A stretch of 64,000 nt of DNA from NCBI RefSeq assembly GCF_020554865.1, contig NZ_JAJCIC010000025.1, positions 1-64,000 of the forward strand, given 5' to 3'. Both the position numbers and the translations under genes were made by a program. Below, piece by piece: positions 33,608 to 42,121 of this stretch; positions within the stretch are counted from its first letter, which is position 1, and every line of letters starts with the position of its first letter. The DNA is from Lacrimispora sp. 210928-DFI.3.58 (GTDB taxonomy: Bacteria > Bacillota > Clostridia > Lachnospirales > Lachnospiraceae). The notes beneath the pieces are model-generated. The model was given only the letters and a program-made list of their open reading frames with translations, made no database searches and was not told the DNA's origin.

Positions 33608-34984
33608 CTATTTCTGTTCTGCCCAATAAGCTTCGATTTCCCTGATCAGCTCTGCCCTGTCGCATCTTCCTGCCAGATACTTCTGCATGGATGCTCCCAG
33701 TATGGACCAGTGGTCGTTGGGAACAATGGCTGAGGCGTTAAATGCATTGCCAGAGTGGACCTTCTCGTAAATATCGCGGCTCAAAGGATCTGCCGGCTCA
33801 TATGGGTTATTTTGAAATGGCGGAATGATGCTGCAGCTGTTTACCACCATCTGCTGTCCGATTTCGCTGTATACCATCCAGTTTAAGAACTCCTTTGCAG
33901 CGGCCTTCTGCTTATCCGTTGCGATCTGCCCGTCCATCATGACCTGCTTGGAAGGGGATCCCTGGATATTGCTGTTTGCAAAGTCACTCTCGTCATCGCT
34001 CACAAAATATGGAAGGAAGCCGTATTCGTCCTGTGTATCCGCACCTGCCTCCTCCAGGTTGGGCCATGCCCAGTTGCCGTTGAACCAGAAGGCCGTCTTG
34101 CCGTCAGCCAGGTCAATGGCCATCTCGTCATAGTCAGCTCCCAGGGGATCGGCCTTTGCCACATTGTACTCCTTCAGCACATCGAACATATCCAGAAACT
34201 GGGAAAGCCTGTCATATGTACTGAGATCCAGGGTTCCTGCCTTGATCTTCCCAATCACCTCCTGAGCTCCCTCTGAGGTTCCGTCGTAGAGCTCATAAGC
34301 GTACTGCAGGTGATGGGCTCCTAAGGACCAGTCCTCCTTTGCCAGGGAGATGGGACGCTCCATGCCTGCCGCCCGGAGCTCCTCCAGGATCCCCTTGAAA
34401 TCACTTAAGGTCTTGATGGAGGCGGGATCAAACTCTCTTCCCAGGGTATCCTCGATCACGGCCTTGTGGTATATGATGCCGCGTCCCTCGATACAGAGAG
34501 GAAGGCTGTACACCTTGTCATTCACTCTTGTCAGATACTCCTCTGCCTCTGCTGTCCATGGCTCCGCTGTCAGATCCTCTGCCTTTTCCTCTGCAAGGGC
34601 GATCACGTCCGTCGTATCAAGGATGGACAGCGTAGGGGGATTTCCAGAGTTGTAAAGGCTTACTACCTTTGTGTAGGGAGAATCACCATCTGTGACCGGC
34701 ATGACCTCCACATGTACTCCTGACCTTTCCTCAAATACTTCACTCATCTTATTCAGTGCCACCTGGATCTCAGCCTTTGAATTCAGAAGGGTGATGCTGG
34801 TTCCCTTCAGGCTTTCATCGTATGCAAAGGTATCCACAGACATATTGATCGGTATCTCCGTCTTCACCTCATTCGGATCATCCGGATCACTGGCAAAACC
34901 AAATCTGCACCCTGTCAGCGCGGCGGGCAACAGAAGCGCCGTCAGTGCCAGCGCTGTGACTCTCGTCAATCTCTTCCTTTTCAT
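33608..34984 (-). CDS. Extracellular sugar-binding lipoprotein (CUT1 ABC transporter)
   Basis: A 458-residue solute-binding protein. The signal peptide ends in the lipobox LTGC (Cys26). The mature part has the family 1 binding-protein layout: SITLLNSKAEIQ near the start, VVSLYNSGNPPTLSILD, GRGIIYHKAVIED, GKTAFWFNGNWAWPNL and SKQVMMDGQIAT. AAGGAGG precedes the ATG. It is the first gene of the fructoside operon and is expressed from a promoter overlapped by a LacI-type operator. Confidence 0.92.
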   Translation of the reverse strand: MKRKRLTRVTALALTALLLPAALTGCRFGFASDPDDPNEVKTEIPINMSVDTFAYDESLKGTSITLLNSKAEIQVALNKMSEVFEERSGVHVEVMPVTDGDSPYTKVVSLYNSGNPPTLSILDTTDVIALAEEKAEDLTAEPWTAEAEEYLTRVNDKVYSLPLCIEGRGIIYHKAVIEDTLGREFDPASIKTLSDFKGILEELRAAGMERPISLAKEDWSLGAHHLQYAYELYDGTSEGAQEVIGKIKAGTLDLSTYDRLSQFLDMFDVLKEYNVAKADPLGADYDEMAIDLADGKTAFWFNGNWAWPNLEEAGADTQDEYGFLPYFVSDDESDFANSNIQGSPSKQVMMDGQIATDKQKAAAKEFLNWMVYSEIGQQMVVNSCSIIPPFQNNPYEPADPLSRDIYEKVHSGNAFNASAIVPNDHWSILGASMQKYLAGRCDRAELIREIEAYWAEQK

Positions 34985-35041
34985 GCATCCTTTCCTCCTT
35001 GATATAGCCTCGTCTCATTTTTATAATCGGTTACGTTATCG

Positions 35042-35063
35042 GTAAAGTAACCGGTTACTTTAC
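35042..35063. promoter_or_regulatory. LacI-family operator O1 (perfect 22-base palindrome)
   Basis: A perfect palindrome centred on AACCGGTT with GTAAAGT flanks. It lies just downstream of the -10 box of the sugar operon, covering the expected transcription start. The related half-site ATCGGTTACG lies 20 bases further down, and a second copy of the core is at 35164-35178. The adjacent LacI-type regulator is the obvious ligand. Confidence 0.85.
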
Positions 35064-35071
35064 ATGTCTTT

Positions 35072-35100
35072 ATATTACCATATTGTCAACTGTGCGTCAA
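35072..35100 (-). promoter_or_regulatory. Sigma-A promoter of the fructoside ABC operon
   Basis: Minus-strand TTGACG (35095-35100) and TAATAT (35072-35077) with a 17-base spacer; operator O1 follows 8 bases downstream. Confidence 0.8.
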
Positions 35101-35163
35101 TAAGGCAATCTTAATTTTGTAACATATGCATGTTTTTGATAGGCCATCTTTATGCACATGTTA

Positions 35164-35178
35164 CAAAACCGGTTACTT
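35164..35178. promoter_or_regulatory. Second operator core (O2)
   Basis: AAAACCGGTTACTT repeats the central AACCGGTTACTT of O1, 120 bases away and upstream of the regulator gene. It could allow looping or autoregulation. Confidence 0.6.
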
Positions 35179-35280
35179 AACCCATTACTTACTGTTTTTC
35201 TTTTCGTCTTTGTGCTATACTTGTCATAATTCGAAATTTCAGGAGCAGCCTTCTGCAGGCGGCAAAAGGATGTGATTTAC

Positions 35281-36312
35281 ATGGCACAGAAAAAGAATCC
35301 GACCTTCAGCGATATTGCACAGTACACGAATTTTTCAAAGACCACCATATCCAGGTACTTTAATAACCCGGATTCTCTTACCCTGGAGAACCAGGAGATC
35401 ATTGCCAATGCGCTGAAGGAACTCAATTACAAGGAAAATAAGGTGGCCCGCATTCTGGCAAACGGCAAGACCGAATTTGTGGGCATCATCATTCCTGATC
35501 TGTTCAACAACTATTACTCCGAGATGCTGAACCAGATCTTGTCCACCTATGCGGAATACGGCTACAAATTCCTTGTTTTCATCGGCAATGAAAACGGGGA
35601 TATCGAACGTCAGTATATCAAGGAGCTTATGGCCTACAAGATCGAGGGCCTGATCATCTTAAGCCATACCATTCCCTCCAAGGAGCTGGCAGAGCTCCAG
35701 CTTCCCATTGTCACCATTGAGAGGGAAGACAGGTACGTATGCAGCGTCAACACAGACAATTACATGGGCGCCATCCAGGCCACCAGCCTTCTGGCAAAAC
35801 ATGACTGTGATATCCTGATACACATCAATTCTCCCACCGCACCGGAGGTTCCTGCCTATGGAAGGATACAGGGCTTTCTGGATATCTGTGAGGAAAAGCA
35901 TTTAAAGCACCAGATCATATACAAGAGCTTCGGCAATACCTATGAGGAGGCCAGAAACAAGCTGGGAGAGGCCCTGAAGGAGATCAGTGAGAATTATCCC
36001 GGTCTCAAAAAGGGCATCTTTGTCTCCAATGACACTCATGCCAATATCCTTTTAAATCTTTTGTTCCAGAAATACGGTACTCTGCCTGAAGATTACCTTA
36101 TTGTGGGCTTTGACAACTCCCCCATCTCCACCGAGTCTGTGATCCCCATCAGCACTGTGGGACAGCAGATCGACAGGATCGCCCACGAGGCAGTGAGTCT
36201 TCTGGTGGAGCAGATGAATGAGCGCAAGAAAAGGCGCCCCGTCCCCCTGAAGGAGCCGATCCACAAGATCATAACTCCCGTCCTGCTGCGCAGAAGCACT
36301 ACGGAGAGATAA
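35281..36312 (+). CDS. LacI-family transcriptional regulator
   Basis: A 343-residue LacI/GalR-type regulator. The N-terminal helix-turn-helix reads FSDIAQYTNFSKTTISRYFN and is followed by the hinge and a sugar-binding domain starting FVGIIIPDLFNNYYSEMLNQ. ATG 35281 is preferred (AAAGGA ten bases upstream); GTG 35272 is too close to that site. It is divergent from the fructoside ABC/GH32 operon, with AACCGGTT palindromes between them. A TATACT -10 box at 35216-35221 may start its transcript. It is inferred to repress the operon until a fructoside is present. Confidence 0.9.
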   Translation: MAQKKNPTFSDIAQYTNFSKTTISRYFNNPDSLTLENQEIIANALKELNYKENKVARILANGKTEFVGIIIPDLFNNYYSEMLNQILSTYAEYGYKFLVFIGNENGDIERQYIKELMAYKIEGLIILSHTIPSKELAELQLPIVTIEREDRYVCSVNTDNYMGAIQATSLLAKHDCDILIHINSPTAPEVPAYGRIQGFLDICEEKHLKHQIIYKSFGNTYEEARNKLGEALKEISENYPGLKKGIFVSNDTHANILLNLLFQKYGTLPEDYLIVGFDNSPISTESVIPISTVGQQIDRIAHEAVSLLVEQMNERKKRRPVPLKEPIHKIITPVLLRRSTTER

Positions 36313-36313
36313 A

Positions 36314-36375
36314 AAAACAGGGATGCTGCACACAGCTGCCTGACATGGCGGGCTGATGGGAAGCATCCCTGTTTT
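36314..36375. terminator. Bidirectional terminator between lacI-type gene and galactokinase
   Basis: AAAACAGGGATGCT (36314-36327) pairs perfectly with AGCATCCCTGTTTT (36362-36375), giving T-tracts in both directions between the two convergent genes. Confidence 0.85.
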
Positions 36376-36393
36376 ATCGGTCAAGTATATAGA

Positions 36394-37686
36394 TCAAAGC
36401 AGATCATTGATGCATACGGCGCCGTAGGGGCGGATGCTCATCCTGTAAGCGCTGTCCTTTCCGGTAGCCTTTTCAATATACTCTATGTATTCGTCTACCA
36501 GGTCATTTGGCAGCATTGCCATGATAACCCCGGCAAATCCGCCTCCATGAACACGGCAGGCACCTCTCTTTTTCTCGGCAATGAACATCTCTGTGAGAGC
36601 CAGGGTCACAGTAATGCCCTGCTCCTGGTAGCTTGAGTTGGTAAAGCAGTTCTGGAGCCATTTCCAGGAGGAGTTGCCGGAAGCAGTGATATTTGTGAGG
36701 AAGGAAGCAAAATCGTTCTCCTTTAATGCTTTTACCTCTGCCTCTACCCTCTTATTCTCCTCAAAGAAATGAAGGGCGCGGAGCACGGAGCGGTCTCCTG
36801 CAAATGCTCTCACCTCAGAAAGGTGATCGATCACATCCTTCTCTGTGATCTGGGCCAGCACCTCTTTTCCAAAGAACTGTGCTACCTTCTTCATCTCATT
36901 CGGAACAGAGGAGTAATCTGCGCTTAAGTCCGCATGTCCCTTTCCCGTCTGTACAATGATCAGGCTGTGGTCCTGGGAGCCGAAATCAAAATCAATCTTC
37001 TCCACTGCAGGAGCCTGGGGATCTACAAAATCAATGGTGATCAGTCCGCCTACTGCGCAGGCCATCTGATCCAGCAGGCCGGATGCCTTATCCCAGTAAT
37101 GGTTCTCGGAGTATTTGCCAATGTGGGCATAGGCCACGGTGTCCATACGTCCCTCATTAAAGAAGGTATTTAACATGGAGCAGAGAAGCATCTCAAAGGC
37201 TGCGGAGGAGCTGACGCCCGCTGCACTGATCACATTGCTGGTGATATAGGCATTAAAACCGCCCACCAGGTAGCCTGCCTCCGTAAAGCCCTTCAGCAGT
37301 CCCTTTACCAGATCAATGGTCCCGGCTTTTTTTGCGCTGGGCTCCAGATGGTTTAAGTCGATGGTGAAATCCTGGTTATATGTCTCGCTGACGATCCGCA
37401 CGCTGTCCGTTCCGTTCTTTGCAGCCACACCCACACAGTCCAGGTTGATGCTTCCGGCTAACACCTTGCCGTGATTGTGGTCCGTATGGTTTCCGCTGAT
37501 CTCCGTACGTCCGGGTGATGAGAACAGCAGCACATCCTGATCCTCCCCAAAGGTCTTGCCATACCCCTTTAACAGCTCTTCGTAGCGCCTAACATTTTCC
37601 TTCACTGCTGATTCCCCGTAAAGCTTTGCAAACAGGGCATCGGCTTTTCCACTTTTAAGCAGCTCGATCATGTCATTTCCCTTCAT
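36394..37686 (-). CDS. Galactokinase-family GHMP kinase
   Basis: A 430-residue GHMP kinase resembling galactokinase. The N-terminal signature is GRTEISGNHTDH (59-70) in place of the usual GRxNLIGEHxDY, the ATP-binding loop is AAGVSSSAAFE and the third motif is GGGFAGVIMAMLP. The His-Thr-Asp core for the sugar is kept while flanking positions differ, as in a clostridial branch of the family. Galactose is the default substrate; N-acetylgalactosamine or another sugar cannot be excluded. AGAGG precedes the ATG. No galT or galE is adjacent. Confidence 0.82.
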   Translation of the reverse strand: MKGNDMIELLKSGKADALFAKLYGESAVKENVRRYEELLKGYGKTFGEDQDVLLFSSPGRTEISGNHTDHNHGKVLAGSINLDCVGVAAKNGTDSVRIVSETYNQDFTIDLNHLEPSAKKAGTIDLVKGLLKGFTEAGYLVGGFNAYITSNVISAAGVSSSAAFEMLLCSMLNTFFNEGRMDTVAYAHIGKYSENHYWDKASGLLDQMACAVGGLITIDFVDPQAPAVEKIDFDFGSQDHSLIIVQTGKGHADLSADYSSVPNEMKKVAQFFGKEVLAQITEKDVIDHLSEVRAFAGDRSVLRALHFFEENKRVEAEVKALKENDFASFLTNITASGNSSWKWLQNCFTNSSYQEQGITVTLALTEMFIAEKKRGACRVHGGGFAGVIMAMLPNDLVDEYIEYIEKATGKDSAYRMSIRPYGAVCINDLL

Positions 37687-37709
37687 AATTTTCCCTCTCC
37701 TTTTCCACA

Positions 37710-37757
37710 GATAAACTAGTGTCCAGAGGGCAACGCCCTCTTTGTTATTAGTTTATC
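37710..37757. repeat. Nested hairpin in the galactokinase leader
   Basis: GATAAACTA (37710-37718) pairs with TAGTTTATC (37749-37757), enclosing AGAGGGC-AAC-GCCCTCT. It lies in the 5' leader of the galactokinase gene. It could be an attenuator or protein-binding site; no function is assigned. Confidence 0.6.
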
Positions 37758-37821
37758 ACAAACCCATTGAGAACTACAATACAATATTCTATGATGAGAT
37801 ATAAAAAAAATAGAAAGAACG

Positions 37822-37830
37822 TGATATAAT
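37822..37830 (+). promoter_or_regulatory. Extended -10 promoter of the radical SAM gene
   Basis: TGATATAAT is an extended -10 element (TGnTATAAT) 40 bases before the GTG start at 37871; no good -35 box is seen. Confidence 0.55.
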
Positions 37831-37870
37831 GGTAAGATCATAACATACACTGCAGAAAGGAGCGCTCTCT

Positions 37871-38821
37871 GTGAGCCTGACCTGGAACAATACTCCCTAC
37901 CATTCCCTGGATTATGAATTGAAGACCACCTTTGGCCGCAAAATATACAAGCTGTCCTTAGACGGAGGCATGACCTGCCCTAACCGCGATGGAACTCTGG
38001 GCACAAGAGGCTGTATTTTCTGCAGCGAAGGCGGCTCCGGCGACTTTGCTGCTCCGGCCTCCATGGATATCCGTGACCAGATCGGGGCGGCGAAGGAGCG
38101 CGTGATGAAAAAAATGCCGTTCCAGTCAGAGGGACCGGGCTTTATCGCCTACTTTCAGTCCTTTACCAACACCTATGCCCCTGTTCCCTATCTGCGCTCC
38201 CTGTTTACCCAGGCCATTCTCCACCCGGATATTGCAGGCCTTTCCATCGGCACAAGGCCTGACTGCTTAGATGGTGATGTTCTCGCCCTCTTAAGGGAAC
38301 TAAATGCCATAAAGCCTGTCTGGGTCGAATTGGGACTTCAGACCATCCATGAGGAGTCTGCCCGTTTTATACGGAGGGGCTACGGGCTCCCTGTATTTGA
38401 GGCTGCCCTTGCCGGTCTAAAGGAAGCAGGCATCACTGTGATCGTCCATGTGATCCTGGGCCTTCCCGGAGAATCCCGGGACATGATGAGGGAAACGGCT
38501 GCCTATCTGGCCTCACGTCCCATAGATGGGATCAAGCTCCAGCTCCTCCACATATTAAAAGGGACGGATCTGGCAGATATCTACCAAACCCATCCCTTCC
38601 CTGTTTTCACAATGGATTCCTATATTGACCTTGTCATTGACTGTGTGGAGCTTCTGCCCCCTTCTATCACCATCCACAGGCTCACAGGCGACGGCCCCAA
38701 GAGCCTTCTCATCGCTCCCCTCTGGAGTGCCAACAAGCGCCAGGTGCTGAACGGCTTTGCAAAGCGTTTTAAAGAGAGGCAGACCTGGCAGTCACGGCTC
38801 TGGAACGGTCATACGTTATAG
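37871..38821 (+). CDS. TIGR01212-type radical SAM protein (YhcC-like)
   Basis: A 316-residue radical SAM protein. The cluster cysteines are C36, C48 and C51 in CPNRDGTLGTRGCIFC, the spacing of the YhcC/TIGR01212 group rather than the usual CX3CX2C. FQSFTNTYAP, LSIGTRPDC, VELGLQT and HVILGLPGE are further family stretches. It resembles the ELP3-type fold and its substrate is unknown. The start is GTG with AAAGGAG upstream. Its end overlaps the capA-like gene on the other strand by 6 bases. Confidence 0.9.
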   Translation: MSLTWNNTPYHSLDYELKTTFGRKIYKLSLDGGMTCPNRDGTLGTRGCIFCSEGGSGDFAAPASMDIRDQIGAAKERVMKKMPFQSEGPGFIAYFQSFTNTYAPVPYLRSLFTQAILHPDIAGLSIGTRPDCLDGDVLALLRELNAIKPVWVELGLQTIHEESARFIRRGYGLPVFEAALAGLKEAGITVIVHVILGLPGESRDMMRETAAYLASRPIDGIKLQLLHILKGTDLADIYQTHPFPVFTMDSYIDLVIDCVELLPPSITIHRLTGDGPKSLLIAPLWSANKRQVLNGFAKRFKERQTWQSRLWNGHTL

Positions 38822-40111
38822 CGCCGGCACATGCGATTCATTTACAGGCATGATCACCCCGTCTGCCGACACAGCTGCCCCATAGGAGAGACCGGTGATA
38901 TACTGGTAAAAGTCCTGCTTTTCCTGCTCTCCTGTCAGCGCCCTTGTATATCCGGCAGAGGAGGTGCCCGGCGTAAGCGACAGGGTGGTCTCCTCCCCGT
39001 CCCACTCCGCTGTCAGGAGGGCGGTCTTCGGTATGCTGCTCCCGAACACGAAATTCCCCAGGCTGTACACGATGGGCTTTCCCTTATAATATTCCATTCC
39101 CTGGAGCACATGGGGATGGCTGCCGATCACAAGGTCGGCTCCTGCATCAATGTACTGCTTCCCCAGACCCCTCTGATACTCCTCCGGCCTGTCCCTGCGC
39201 TCAATCCCCCAGTGCACATATACTACCACATAATCACAGCTCTCCCGGACCTTCCGGATATCCTCCAGAAGAAGGGTGGGATCATAGGTGGTGAGCATGC
39301 CCGGCGTTGTGGCTGTTGCATTCCAGGAGCCCACGGGGATCACCCTGGAAGCCCCCAAAAAGCCGATCCTTTTGCCCTTTACCTCAAGGATCACCGGCTT
39401 TCTGGCTTCCTCCAGATCCCTTCCGGCGCCCACCCGGTATATTCCCGCTTCATCCAGAACATCACAGGTATCCACCAGGGCATCTGTGCCGAAATCCAGG
39501 GCATGGTTGTTTGCAAGGGTCACTATGTCGATGCCCATTTCGTGGAACAGGGATACCTTTTCCGGCGCCAGGCGGAAGGTAAACTGCTTGTCCTCCGCCG
39601 CCTTTCCTCTGCTGCTGAAGGGAAATTCCTCATTGACCATGAACAGGTCACTGCTGTCGATCACTGTCTGAAGCCCCTCATCCACCACGCCGCGGATGCC
39701 TCCGCCCCGCTCATAGGCTGCCAGCACGTGGTCTGAGAGAAGGACATCACCTGCAAAGACAAGGCGGATAGGGCCATTATCCTCTTCGAGCGTCTCCTCC
39801 GCCCGGCTCTCAAAAAGCTGCGCATCTGCCCCCTCACGGCTGCCATCCTCACTGCCCTCAGCGCCTTTGTTTCCGCCCAGATTGATCTCTCCCTCCGGGG
39901 ATCCTGCGTTCCCGCCTCTTCCCGCCTCTCTGTTTTGGAAGCTTCCGTTTTCATTGCTTCCGGCATTTTCCCCTAAAAATGCCTCCTGCTCCATCTGCTT
40001 CGAGCTCACATAGGAGGTCCTTGACCCATGCCAGATAAAAAAGCCTGCTATAACTGCAAGCAGCAGCCCCATAAAGCAGGCCGCTGCCAACATCCATTTT
40101 TTTCCTCTCAT
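38816..40111 (-). CDS. CapA/PgsA-type membrane-anchored metallophosphatase-like protein
   Basis: A 431-residue protein with an N-terminal membrane anchor (about 7-27), a Gly/Glu/Asn-rich tether (about 38-110) and a CapA domain from about 113. LVFAGDVLLSDHVL, LANNHALDFG, VYVHWGIE and GSHPHVLQGMEYYKGKPIVY carry the metal-ligand histidines and aspartates of the calcineurin-like fold. CapA proteins take part in poly-gamma-glutamate capsule synthesis, but the cap operon partners (capB, capC) are absent here, so a capsule role is not supported; the domain faces the cell exterior. Confidence 0.88.
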   Translation of the reverse strand: MRGKKWMLAAACFMGLLLAVIAGFFIWHGSRTSYVSSKQMEQEAFLGENAGSNENGSFQNREAGRGGNAGSPEGEINLGGNKGAEGSEDGSREGADAQLFESRAEETLEEDNGPIRLVFAGDVLLSDHVLAAYERGGGIRGVVDEGLQTVIDSSDLFMVNEEFPFSSRGKAAEDKQFTFRLAPEKVSLFHEMGIDIVTLANNHALDFGTDALVDTCDVLDEAGIYRVGAGRDLEEARKPVILEVKGKRIGFLGASRVIPVGSWNATATTPGMLTTYDPTLLLEDIRKVRESCDYVVVYVHWGIERRDRPEEYQRGLGKQYIDAGADLVIGSHPHVLQGMEYYKGKPIVYSLGNFVFGSSIPKTALLTAEWDGEETTLSLTPGTSSAGYTRALTGEQEKQDFYQYITGLSYGAAVSADGVIMPVNESHVPAL

Positions 40112-40133
40112 AACCTGATATTTCCTTTGATCT

Positions 40134-40286
40134 ATCGTAACAGTTCAGACGGTCTTCTTGCCCGGCTAGGCCGGACAAGAAGCATCGGATGTCCATCCGA
40201 TGTGGAAATCTATGAAAAAATGGCCTTACAAGCAAGCTTGACGGCTATTTTTTCATAGATTCCCCCGCCGTCTGAACTGTTACGAT
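40134..40286. repeat. 153-base palindromic element with three internal hairpins (family B-like)
   Basis: The ends ATCGTAACAGTTCAGACGG and CCGTCTGAACTGTTACGAT are perfect inverted copies of 19 bases. Inside are three hairpins: CTTCTTGCCCGGC with GGCCGGACAAGAAG; CATCGGATG with CATCCGATG; and AATCTATGAAAAAAT with ATTTTTTCATAGATT. The right end touches the stop codon of the following degV gene (40287). It would fold into a cloverleaf. No coding content. Confidence 0.9.
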
Positions 40287-41153
40287 CTATTCTCCGATTG
40301 CCAGTACGATGCCGCCGTCATTGGCGTATACGGTTGCCACTCCTGCGGCGTTGGTGATAACGATTTCCTTAAAGGAAGCCCGCTTTTCCAGCTCTCCCTT
40401 GACATACATCGCACGCTGGGGATTATTCACATGACATACCACTGCGCGCTTATCTGCCGTATTCCCGGCCTCCTTCACTGCAATGTCACACATGCGCTGC
40501 AGGCCCTTGTTGATGCCCCTTGCCTGGTCCAGCTTGATGATGGTGCCGCTGTCTGCCCCCATCACCGGCTTGATATTCAGGGCTGTGGCAAAAAATGCCT
40601 GAAGTCCTGAGAGCCTTCCGTTCTTGCGGAGAGTTTCCAGGCTTTCCAGGACGAAATAGGTCTTCATCCTGTCTCTGAATACAAGTGTCTTGTCCACGAC
40701 CTCCTCAAAGGAAAGTCCGGCCTCACAGAGTGACTGGATCTGCAGGGCAATGTTCAGCTCTCCTGCTGATGCGGAAAGGGAATCGATCACCTCCACCTTC
40801 TTCATCTCTTCCTGCCTTCCGCTCTCCGCCATCTCTTCCTCGTAAAGCTTCTTTGCCAGCAGGGCAGAATTGTAACTGCCGCTGAGATGATTAGAGATCG
40901 TGATAACAAAAATGCTCTCCGCCTCCGCCTCCTCATATGCCTTCTTAAAAATCTCCGGTGACGGGCAGGCAGTCTTCGGACTCTCCGGACATGCGTTTAC
41001 CAACTGAATAAATGACTTCTGGTCAAAGGTCTCATCATCTACTACCTGGGTATTCCCCACCTGCAGGGTCAGAGGGATCATCTGATACCTGGGATCCTTT
41101 TTCATCTCTTCTGTCAGGTCAAGGCAGCTGTCTCCAATGATCTTATAAGTCAT
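40287..41153 (-). CDS. DegV family fatty-acid-binding protein (second copy)
   Basis: A 288-residue DegV protein unrelated in detail to the one at 215. GDSCLDL opens the fold, CPSPEIFKKAYEEAE replaces the usual PTTSQ segment, ITISNHLSGSYNSA is the lipid loop, and LRKNGRLSGLQAFFATALNIKPVM the second-domain signature. GGAGG precedes the ATG, and it has a good promoter. Role as for other DegV/FakB proteins: it binds a fatty acyl chain, probably for phosphorylation by a FakA kinase encoded elsewhere. Confidence 0.9.
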   Translation of the reverse strand: MTYKIIGDSCLDLTEEMKKDPRYQMIPLTLQVGNTQVVDDETFDQKSFIQLVNACPESPKTACPSPEIFKKAYEEAEAESIFVITISNHLSGSYNSALLAKKLYEEEMAESGRQEEMKKVEVIDSLSASAGELNIALQIQSLCEAGLSFEEVVDKTLVFRDRMKTYFVLESLETLRKNGRLSGLQAFFATALNIKPVMGADSGTIIKLDQARGINKGLQRMCDIAVKEAGNTADKRAVVCHVNNPQRAMYVKGELEKRASFKEIVITNAAGVATVYANDGGIVLAIGE

Positions 41154-41212
41154 AATAATGTCCTCCGGTTTTTCTATCCGTGCATTTTAACACGTAGTTT
41201 TAATTACTACTT

Positions 41213-41241
41213 ATTATAACAGTATGTATCATAAAATGCAA
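41213..41241 (-). promoter_or_regulatory. Sigma-A promoter of the second degV gene
   Basis: Minus-strand TTGCAT (41236-41241) and TATAAT (41213-41218) with a 17-base spacer. Confidence 0.75.
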
Positions 41242-41261
41242 TCACTATTCATCTCCAGTTT

Positions 41262-41315
41262 CGGCATGCTGCTCCGCGGCTGCCGGGAGGACGGCCGGTG
41301 CGGCTTTGCTAAGCC
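41262..41315 (+). repeat. Partial copy of family A repeat
   Basis: GCATGCTGCTCCGCGGCTGC and the following GGGAGGACGGCCGGTGCGG and CTTTGC match the outer part of the arms at 61779 and 61932, but the ATAAGAAGCAC part is missing. It ends next to the stop codon of the gene at 41327. Confidence 0.65.
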
Positions 41316-41326
41316 CCCAATTCTTC

Positions 41327-42121
41327 CTACTCTGCCGGAGAGATACTTGCAAACACGCTGTCCGCCTGCGCTCTCAGCTCGTCAAAATAGTCAAAATGCA
41401 GCTCCAGCATCACTCCATCCAGCATTCTCACATATTTGTCAGAGTGGTGGGCCGTGCCGTCGCTGAAGGCCAGGGATGTTCTGCAGGCCTTATACTCATA
41501 GCCTCCGATGGAGATGGGGCCTGCAAAGTCCATCTTGTACTCATACTTTCCCTGCTCTGCCGCAAACTGCCCCAGATAGGTGTCCATATCGGTCTCCGGC
41601 TGCAGGAAATCCAGTGTAATGCGGTAGCTCAGCTCCGGATCATCCTCCTCCACATGTTCTCCTCCTGCCAGGGGATAGGTGCCCTTACTGCCGTCTCCCA
41701 GCTTCATGACCGCAGCCTCCGGGAAGGTCATACGGATGTCCGCCCAGCGGTTTCTATATGTTTTTCCCTCAATCCTTCCCAATTCCAGCTCCACTGCCTG
41801 GCGTTCCTTTCCCTCCAGCCAGAACCCGTCGGCTCCAAAGGTATACTGGATGCCGTCAATGGTCTTCGTGGCAGACAATATCATATGCCCCTCTTCATCC
41901 ACATATTTCCATCTTCCGCCCTCCTCGATCCAGGCGCTGTGCTGAAGCTGGCCGTTTTCATCTGTATGGCAGAACCGGCCGCTCTCGTCCAGCACCCATG
42001 TCCCCGGCGCTCCGGCTGCCTGGGTTCCCTGATCTGCCCATGTACACATGGCTCCTGCCATCCACACTGCTGTTCCCAATGCAAAGGCCGTGATATATTT
42101 TCTCATCTGATTTTTCTTCAT
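41327..42121 (-). CDS. Secreted protein with cell-wall-binding-type repeats and an unknown C-terminal domain
   Basis: 264 residues. A signal peptide (about 1-30, ending near TWADQ) is followed by three short aromatic/glycine repeats of the cell-wall or glucan-binding kind (WVLDESGRFCHTDENG, WKYVDEEGHMI, YTFGADGFWLEG; about 40-110) and a 150-residue domain I do not recognise, with WADIRMTFPEAAVMKLG and YEYKACRTSLAFSDGT. GGAGG lies eight bases before ATG 42121. It is likely surface-attached through the repeats. The C-terminal part might bind a ligand or act as a small-molecule sensor; nothing in the sequence decides it. Confidence 0.75.
   Translation of the reverse strand: MKKNQMRKYITAFALGTAVWMAGAMCTWADQGTQAAGAPGTWVLDESGRFCHTDENGQLQHSAWIEEGGRWKYVDEEGHMILSATKTIDGIQYTFGADGFWLEGKERQAVELELGRIEGKTYRNRWADIRMTFPEAAVMKLGDGSKGTYPLAGGEHVEEDDPELSYRITLDFLQPETDMDTYLGQFAAEQGKYEYKMDFAGPISIGGYEYKACRTSLAFSDGTAHHSDKYVRMLDGVMLELHFDYFDELRAQADSVFASISPAE

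Noticed and set aside
38816..40111. Poly-gamma-glutamate capsule operon based on the CapA-like gene
   Set aside because: No capB, capC or capE neighbour; the isolated CapA-type protein does not support a capsule locus.
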